NCBI RefSeq assembly: GCF_006540005.1
Contig: NZ_BJOC01000003.1
Location: 124,001-188,000 of the forward strand
Reading direction: 5' to 3'
DNA: 64,000 nucleotides
Source: Halomonas halmophila
Lineage (GTDB): Bacteria > Pseudomonadota > Gammaproteobacteria > Pseudomonadales > Halomonadaceae
Program-made: the position numbers and the translations under genes
Shown here: positions 59,214-64,000 of the stretch, in pieces
Layout: every line of letters begins with the position of its first letter
How positions within the stretch are numbered: the first letter of the stretch is position 1
Notes under the pieces: generated by a model
Database searches by the model: none
Told to the model about the DNA's origin: nothing
What the model saw: the letters and a program-made list of their open reading frames with translations, nothing else

Positions 59214-60479
59214 ATGTTCAGCCGTGATATGCAGATTGCCGGGTTCGATGATGCCCTTCTCGATGCCATGCAAAAGGAAAGCGCGCGTCAGGAAGCGCAC
59301 ATCGAGCTGATTGCCTCCGAAAACTATGCCAGCCCGCGGGTGCTCGAGGCGCAGGGCAGCCAGCTGACCAACAAGTATGCGGAAGGCTACCCCGGCAAGC
59401 GCTACTACGGCGGCTGCGAGTTCGTCGACGTCGTGGAGCAACTGGCGATTGATTACGCCAGGGAATTGTTCGGTGCCAGCTACGCCAATGTCCAGCCACA
59501 CTCCGGCTCCCAGGCCAATGGCGCGGTCTTCCAGGCGCTGGTCAAGCCCGGCGACACCGTGCTGGGCATGAGCCTGGACGCAGGTGGCCACCTGACCCAT
59601 GGCGCGCGCCCCAACTTTTCCGGCAAGCACTACAATGCTGTGCAGTACGGCATCGACGAGAGTGGCCGGATCGATTACGACGAGGTCGCACGGCTGGCTC
59701 GCGAGCACCAGCCGAAGATGATCATCGCCGGCTTCTCGGCCTATTCGCAGATCATCGACTGGGCGAGGTTCCGCGAGATCGCCGATGAGGTGGGTGCCTA
59801 CCTGCTGGTCGACATGGCGCACATCGCCGGCCTGGTCGCGGCCGGGGTCTATCCGAGCCCCATGGCACATGCCCACGTGGTCACGACCACCACGCACAAG
59901 ACGCTGCGCGGGCCGCGCGGTGGCCTGATCCTGTCCAGCGAGGACGACGTCGAGATCGAGAAGAAGCTGCAGGCTGCCGTCTTTCCGGGCGGGCAGGGTG
60001 GTCCCCTCGAGCATGTCATCGCCGCCAAGGCGATCTGCTTCAAGGAAGCCATGGAGCCCGAGTTCAAGACCTATCAGCAGCAGGTCGTCAAGAATGCCCA
60101 GGCCATGGCCGACGTCTTCATCGAGCGGGGCTTCGACATCGTCTCCGGCGGCACCGAGGACCATCTCTTCCTGCTGTCGATGGTCAAGCAGGGGCTGACC
60201 GGCAAGGACGCGGACGCCGCCCTGGGTCGTGCCCACATTACCGTCAACAAGAATGCCGTGCCCAATGACCCGCAGAGCCCGTTTGTGACCTCCGGGCTGC
60301 GCATCGGTACACCCGCCGTGACCACCCGCGGCTTCAACGCGGACGATTGTCGGGCACTCGCCGGCTGGATCAGCGATATCCTCGACGTCATGGTCAAGGG
60401 CGAAGACACCAGCGCCATCGAAGCCGAGGTGAAGGGCAAGGTCGAACAGATATGTGGCCGGTTGCCCGTGTATCGTTGA
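59214..60479 (+). CDS. glyA: Serine hydroxymethyltransferase
   Basis: A 421-aa pyridoxal-phosphate enzyme converting serine and tetrahydrofolate to glycine and methylene-tetrahydrofolate, the main one-carbon source. [19 protein letters not shown] and [16 protein letters not shown] are family motifs, and the cofactor Lys is in [16 protein letters not shown] (about residue 230). The start at 59214 has CGAGGTCC upstream; an open frame 35 codons longer is leader. A TATGAT near 59169 may be its -10 box. Confidence 0.95.
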   Translation: MFSRDMQIAGFDDALLDAMQKESARQEAHIELIASENYASPRVLEAQGSQLTNKYAEGYPGKRYYGGCEFVDVVEQLAIDYARELFGASYANVQPHSGSQANGAVFQALVKPGDTVLGMSLDAGGHLTHGARPNFSGKHYNAVQYGIDESGRIDYDEVARLAREHQPKMIIAGFSAYSQIIDWARFREIADEVGAYLLVDMAHIAGLVAAGVYPSPMAHAHVVTTTTHKTLRGPRGGLILSSEDDVEIEKKLQAAVFPGGQGGPLEHVIAAKAICFKEAMEPEFKTYQQQVVKNAQAMADVFIERGFDIVSGGTEDHLFLLSMVKQGLTGKDADAALGRAHITVNKNAVPNDPQSPFVTSGLRIGTPAVTTRGFNADDCRALAGWISDILDVMVKGEDTSAIEAEVKGKVEQICGRLPVYR

Positions 60480-60503
60480 GTCACCAACGAGGGAGTGAGT
60501 CGA

Positions 60504-60746
60504 ATGGCAGAACAGCGAACGACTGATCAACCAGAGGAGCAGCCCCGGACAGTCACCATTGATGGCAGGGAATATCCGCTGGATCAGCTTTCTGAGTCGG
60601 CGCGCACTCAGGTGAACAACCTGCGTGTCACCGACCAGGAAATTCAGCGTCTTCAGCAGCAGTTGGCCATTGCTCAGACCGCGCGCTTAGCCTATGCCAA
60701 TGAGCTCAAGGCGGAACTCGACAAGTTGAACACGACGAGCACTTGA
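60504..60746 (+). CDS. Small DUF6447-like protein
   Basis: An 80-aa cytoplasmic protein: an acidic N-terminus, then VTIDGREYPLDQLSESARTQ and a coiled coil (VTDQEIQRLQQQLAIAQTAR). This matches short conserved proteins of the DUF6447 kind; the function is unknown. GAGGGAGTGAG precedes the ATG. A strong hairpin follows the stop. Confidence 0.72.
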   Translation: MAEQRTTDQPEEQPRTVTIDGREYPLDQLSESARTQVNNLRVTDQEIQRLQQQLAIAQTARLAYANELKAELDKLNTTST

Positions 60747-60767
60747 GGAAAGGTGGCGTGTTCCTGG

Positions 60768-60801
60768 GACGACGGGGATGCCTTCGGGTATCCCCGTCGT
60801 C
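60768..60801 (+). terminator. 12-bp hairpin upstream of nrdR
   Basis: GACGACGGGGAT and ATCCCCGTCGTC pair perfectly around GCCTTCGGGT. No T-run follows, so termination is uncertain; it separates the small DUF6447-like gene from nrdR. Confidence 0.6.
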
Positions 60802-60896
60802 GTTGAGGGCGTGCCGTGCGGATAACTGGGCGCTGTGCCTGCAAGCCGTTACAATATGACGAAACGTCACTTTCTTTTACTTGTCGGGTGATTGCC

Positions 60897-61382
60897 ATGC
60901 ACTGCCCCTTTTGTGGCGCCAATGACACACGCGTTTCCGACTCACGCCTGGTTGCCGAAGGGGATCAGGTCAGACGTCGTCGCCAATGTGCGGTATGCAG
61001 TGAACGCTTTACTACCTACGAGACGGCCGAGTTGATCATGCCGCGGGTGATCAAGTCGGATGGCTCACGGGAACTCTTCGACGAAGCCAAGCTGCGTGCC
61101 GGCATGCTGCGCTCCCTGGAAAAGCGTCCAGTGGGGGCCGAGGCCATCGAGGCAGCCGTGGAGCGTATCCGCCAGACGCTGCGGGCGCGTGGCGAGCGGG
61201 AAATCCATGCTCGTGACGTGGGCGAGGAGGTCATGCATGCGCTCAAGCGCCTCGACAAGGTGGCCTATATTCGCTTTGCCTCGGTGTATCGCAGCTTTCA
61301 GGATATCGACGAGTTTCGCGCCGAGATCGACCGCCTGGCGCAGGAGCCCAGTTTCCGCCCCGATGATACGGGGGCGCAATGA
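60897..61382 (+). CDS. nrdR: NrdR, ATP/dATP-sensing repressor of ribonucleotide reductase genes
   Basis: A 161-aa repressor with a zinc ribbon ([12 protein letters not shown], then [13 protein letters not shown]) and an ATP-cone (about 49-139, [18 protein letters not shown]). It shuts off nrd genes when dATP is high. The ATG at 60897 encodes the family-typical MHCPFC start; the longer frame upstream has no support. It overlaps ribD by four bases, the common nrdR-ribD order. Confidence 0.95.
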   Translation: MHCPFCGANDTRVSDSRLVAEGDQVRRRRQCAVCSERFTTYETAELIMPRVIKSDGSRELFDEAKLRAGMLRSLEKRPVGAEAIEAAVERIRQTLRARGEREIHARDVGEEVMHALKRLDKVAYIRFASVYRSFQDIDEFRAEIDRLAQEPSFRPDDTGAQ

Positions 61383-62530
61383 CTCCCGAGACTTCCGCGC
61401 ATGCCTGGATGGCGCGAGCCCTGCGTCTGGCACGCCGGGGACTCTACACCACCGACCCGAACCCCAGGGTGGGCTGCGTGCTGGTCAATCAGGACAGGCT
61501 GGTCGGCGAGGGCTGGCATGAACGGGCCGGCGAGGCACATGCCGAGGTCCATGCCCTGCAGCAGGCCGGCGACGCGGCGCGCGGCGCCACGGCCTACGTC
61601 ACTCTGGAACCGTGTTCCCATCAGGGGCGCACCGGGCCTTGCGCCGTGGCTCTGGCCGAGGCGGGTGTGGCGCGTGTGGTCGTCGCCATGCAGGACCCCA
61701 ACCCAGAGGTCGCGGGACGTGGAATCGACTTGTTGAAAGAGGCTGGGGTCGCGGTCGAGGTCGGCGTCCTGGAAGAAGAGGCGCGCGCCCTCAACCCCGG
61801 CTTCATTTCGCGCATGGCGCAAGGGCGGCCGCATGTTCGCCTCAAGATGGCGATGAGTCTGGATGGCCGTACGGCCATGCGGTCCGGGGAATCCCAGTGG
61901 ATCACCGGGCCCTCGGCACGACGTGAGGTCCAGCGTCTCCGGGCGCGCTCGAGTGCCGTGTTGACGGGGGTCGAATCCGTCATCTTCGACAATTCGCGTC
62001 TCACCGTGCGCCCCGAGCAACTCGAACTGGAGCAGGCCGAGTGCATTGCCCGGCGCCAGCCGCTGCGTGTGATCGTCGACTCCCGGTTGCGTCTGCCCCT
62101 GGCGTCTGCCTGTCTGTGCGAAGCCGGGCGTACACTGGTGTTCACGGTAGCCGGCCATGATCGCGAACGCCGTGCCGAGCTGGAAGCCGCCGGTGCCGAG
62201 GTGGTGGAAGTGGCGGCCGAAGAGAGCGGACGCGTCGAGCTGGCGGCACTACTGGCCTATCTGGCGACCCGGGAGGCGGCCAATGAGGTGCTGCTGGAGA
62301 CGGGGGCAACGCTGGCAGGGGCCATGTTCGATGCCGGCCTGGTGGACGAGATGCAGTTGTTCGTCGCCCAGACCCTGCTGGGCGGCGAGGCGCGGCCGCT
62401 TTTCGAGCTGCCGGGGATGACGCGCATGGATGAGCAGCGCCCGCTGCAGATTCTGGATATTCGCGCCGTGGGCGAGGACTGGCGCATCACCGCCGTGCCT
62501 CGTCAGCGCGAGCTGTCGGTATCCGTCTGA
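61379..62530 (+). CDS. ribD: RibD, bifunctional riboflavin deaminase/reductase
   Basis: A 383-aa enzyme catalysing the deamination and reduction of the pyrimidine intermediate of riboflavin synthesis. The N-terminal deaminase has HAEVHAL and [20 protein letters not shown] (zinc ligands, about 50-85). The C-terminal reductase (about 150-383) starts [20 protein letters not shown]. The ATG at 61379 overlaps the nrdR stop. Riboflavin synthase (ribE), often next, is not in the 212-bp gap. Confidence 0.94.
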   Translation: MTPETSAHAWMARALRLARRGLYTTDPNPRVGCVLVNQDRLVGEGWHERAGEAHAEVHALQQAGDAARGATAYVTLEPCSHQGRTGPCAVALAEAGVARVVVAMQDPNPEVAGRGIDLLKEAGVAVEVGVLEEEARALNPGFISRMAQGRPHVRLKMAMSLDGRTAMRSGESQWITGPSARREVQRLRARSSAVLTGVESVIFDNSRLTVRPEQLELEQAECIARRQPLRVIVDSRLRLPLASACLCEAGRTLVFTVAGHDRERRAELEAAGAEVVEVAAEESGRVELAALLAYLATREAANEVLLETGATLAGAMFDAGLVDEMQLFVAQTLLGGEARPLFELPGMTRMDEQRPLQILDIRAVGEDWRITAVPRQRELSVSV

Positions 62531-62742
62531 CGCCACGTTCTGACCTGGAGAGGGCTTCAGGGGGCGCTCCTGCGGTCGACTGACCTGGCACTGGCTGACA
62601 AGGTGACGAGCGAAGGTTGGACCACGCCTAGCGCCCGCGCCCGTGCCACGGTACCCTAACGCGGTTTCAGGTGGGTGACGCCTGACGGCGACGGAAATGT
62701 GGTCACTCGGCGACAGCCGCCACGCTCAAAGATGGAGAATCC

Positions 62743-63903
62743 ATGGTGCACTCCTCCAACGGGGGCCTTTCCCCCATTCCAGAGCTGATCGAGGATATTC
62801 GCCAGGGGCGGATGGTCATCCTCATGGATGATGAGGATCGCGAGAATGAAGGCGACATCATCATGGCCGCGGAGAAGGTCGAGGCCGAGCACATCAACTT
62901 CATGGCGCGGCATGCCCGGGGGTTGATCTGCCTGCCGATGACGCGCGAGCGCTGTGAAAGGCTGCAGCTGCCGCTGATGGTCACCGGCAACGGCTCGGGG
63001 TTCGGGACCAAGTTCACTCTCTCCATCGAGGCCGCCGAGGGCGTCACCACCGGCATTTCCGCCGCCGACCGAGCGCGCACGGTCCAGGCCGCGGCCGCAC
63101 GGGATGCCAGGCCGGAGGATTTGGTCCAGCCCGGGCATATCTTCCCGCTGATGTCGGAGCCGGGTGGCGTGCTGCGGCGTGCTGGCCACACCGAGGCGGC
63201 CTGCGATCTGTCGGCGCTGGCCGGCCTGGATCCCAGCGGGGTCATCTGCGAGGTCATGAATGATGATGGCAGCATGGCCCGCCGTCCCGAGCTGGAGCGC
63301 TTTGCCCAAGAACATGGCCTCAAGATGGGGACCATCGCCGACCTGATACACTACCGCATCCACAACGAGCAGACCGTCGAGCTGGTCGAGTCGCTGCCGG
63401 TTCAGACACCACACGGCGCGCTGGATCTGCATGTCTTCCGCGATCGCATTCAGGGCGCTCACCATCTGGCCCTGGTCAAGGGCAGGCCGGATCCGCAGAC
63501 ATTGACCACGGTACGTGTCCACTTGACCAACGTGATGCGAGACCTGCTGTCGCTGCAGAAAGGGGAGCATGACAGCTGGTCGGCCCATGAGGCAGTCGCG
63601 GAAATCGCCCGGGTCGAGCAGGGGGTGTTCGTGTTGCTGGATGATGGCCGGCCGCGGCAGGACCTGCATGACCTGGTCGAGCAGTTCCTCGAACGCCGTC
63701 GACCGTTGCGCACCACCGACTCCGATGGCGCCGGCAACTACCTGACCATCGGCACCGGCTCGCAGATCCTGCGTGATCTCGGCGTCGGCCGGATGCGCCT
63801 GCTGAGCTCACCCTGGCGGTTCTCGGCGCTCTCCGGCTTCGATCTCGAGGTCGTCGAGCGTGTCGACCCCGATGGCAGAACGGTGGCTGCTGGCGATCAC
63901 TGA
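62743..63903 (+). CDS. RibBX-type 3,4-dihydroxy-2-butanone 4-phosphate synthase with degenerate GTP cyclohydrolase II domain
   Basis: A 386-aa protein. The N-terminal RibB domain (about 1-200) is intact: [49 protein letters not shown] and [11 protein letters not shown]. The C-terminal half aligns with GTP cyclohydrolase II but has [16 protein letters not shown] where the active enzyme has the zinc-binding Cys motif, and no cysteine occurs after residue 200. It is therefore likely monofunctional (RibBX). GGAGAATCC precedes the ATG. The leader shows no FMN riboswitch. The ribH gene would be expected next but the window ends. Confidence 0.87.
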   Translation: MVHSSNGGLSPIPELIEDIRQGRMVILMDDEDRENEGDIIMAAEKVEAEHINFMARHARGLICLPMTRERCERLQLPLMVTGNGSGFGTKFTLSIEAAEGVTTGISAADRARTVQAAAARDARPEDLVQPGHIFPLMSEPGGVLRRAGHTEAACDLSALAGLDPSGVICEVMNDDGSMARRPELERFAQEHGLKMGTIADLIHYRIHNEQTVELVESLPVQTPHGALDLHVFRDRIQGAHHLALVKGRPDPQTLTTVRVHLTNVMRDLLSLQKGEHDSWSAHEAVAEIARVEQGVFVLLDDGRPRQDLHDLVEQFLERRRPLRTTDSDGAGNYLTIGTGSQILRDLGVGRMRLLSSPWRFSALSGFDLEVVERVDPDGRTVAAGDH

Positions 63904-64000
63904 AAGTGCCATCATCAATGGATGAACAACGCGCAGCTGCGCCGCCCGTGTCGAGACTCGGACTCGCGAACCGGCAGCTCGCCATACCGGATTGATCAGG

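Noticed and set aside
62531-62742. FMN riboswitch in front of the ribBX gene
   Set aside because: The AGGGGC...ACCGGCGGT...AGCCCGCGAGC core segments of the RFN element are not present in order.
63904-64000. Start of a further gene (ribH or nusB) after ribBX
   Set aside because: No ATG with a ribosome site and family-like N-terminus is visible in the last 97 bases.

Overview
The window looks like chromosome from a moderately halophilic gammaproteobacterium of the Halomonas type. The reasons are a doe/eut cluster for catabolism of ectoine and hydroxyectoine, a HexR-governed Entner-Doudoroff locus, the gammaproteobacterial ftsB-ispD-ispF-truD-surE-pcm-nlpD-rpoS block, high GC judged by eye, and strongly acidic exported proteins (NlpD linker, curlins). 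No rRNA, tRNA, CRISPR array, prophage or full-length insertion sequence was seen.

Layout. 1-6954: ectoine degradation (3' part of doeB, doeX, doeC, doeD, eutB, eutC), with heptanucleotide-repeat elements between genes. 7049-7747: a haloacid-dehalogenase-like protein. 7775-11273 (minus): a bufferin-type metal-binding RiPP operon (bufA, bufB, bufC, doxX, ECF sigma, anti-sigma) with a 134-bp MITE-like element between bufA and bufB. 11569-13856: NfeD plus slipin. 14239-18401: SulP transporter, universal stress protein, MFS exporter and a DksA-like protein. 18442-21558 (minus): a phosphonate/selenate-type ABC importer. 21690-31618: hexR facing zwf-pgl-eda, which converge on edd-glk-yeaD-aldo/keto reductase-pfkB. 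31919-40224: a FemAB-like acetyltransferase, a VpsR-type sigma-54 activator, and a full curli locus (csgD, E, F, G, B, A and a divergent csgC/csgH-like gene). 40407-49899: the conserved housekeeping block from ftsB to rpoS, then alr and a lipid A acyltransferase. 50031-63903: ettA, small conserved proteins, an EamA transporter, tesA divergent from ybbA-ybbP, an unidentified periplasmic protein, glyA, nrdR, ribD and a ribBX-type gene.

How it works together. DoeB removes acetate from N-alpha-acetyl-diaminobutyrate, DoeD transaminates diaminobutyrate to aspartate semialdehyde, and DoeC oxidises that to aspartate; EutB and EutC handle the hydroxylated branch and DoeX senses pathway state. Glk, YeaD, Zwf, Pgl, Edd and Eda form a complete route from glucose to pyruvate and glyceraldehyde-3-phosphate. 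CsgEFG export the curlins CsgA and CsgB under CsgD.

Most interesting points: a near-consensus sigma-54 promoter directly downstream of the sigma-54 activator gene and upstream of the csgD transcription unit; a TTGTCATRC motif shared by both curli promoters; an apparent frameshift in the unknown first gene of that unit; and a family of degenerate 7-bp repeats (NNNNRAG / CTYNNNN) at four intergenic sites, several arranged as opposed arrays around a small hairpin. All family assignments come from reading motifs and context; no searches were run.
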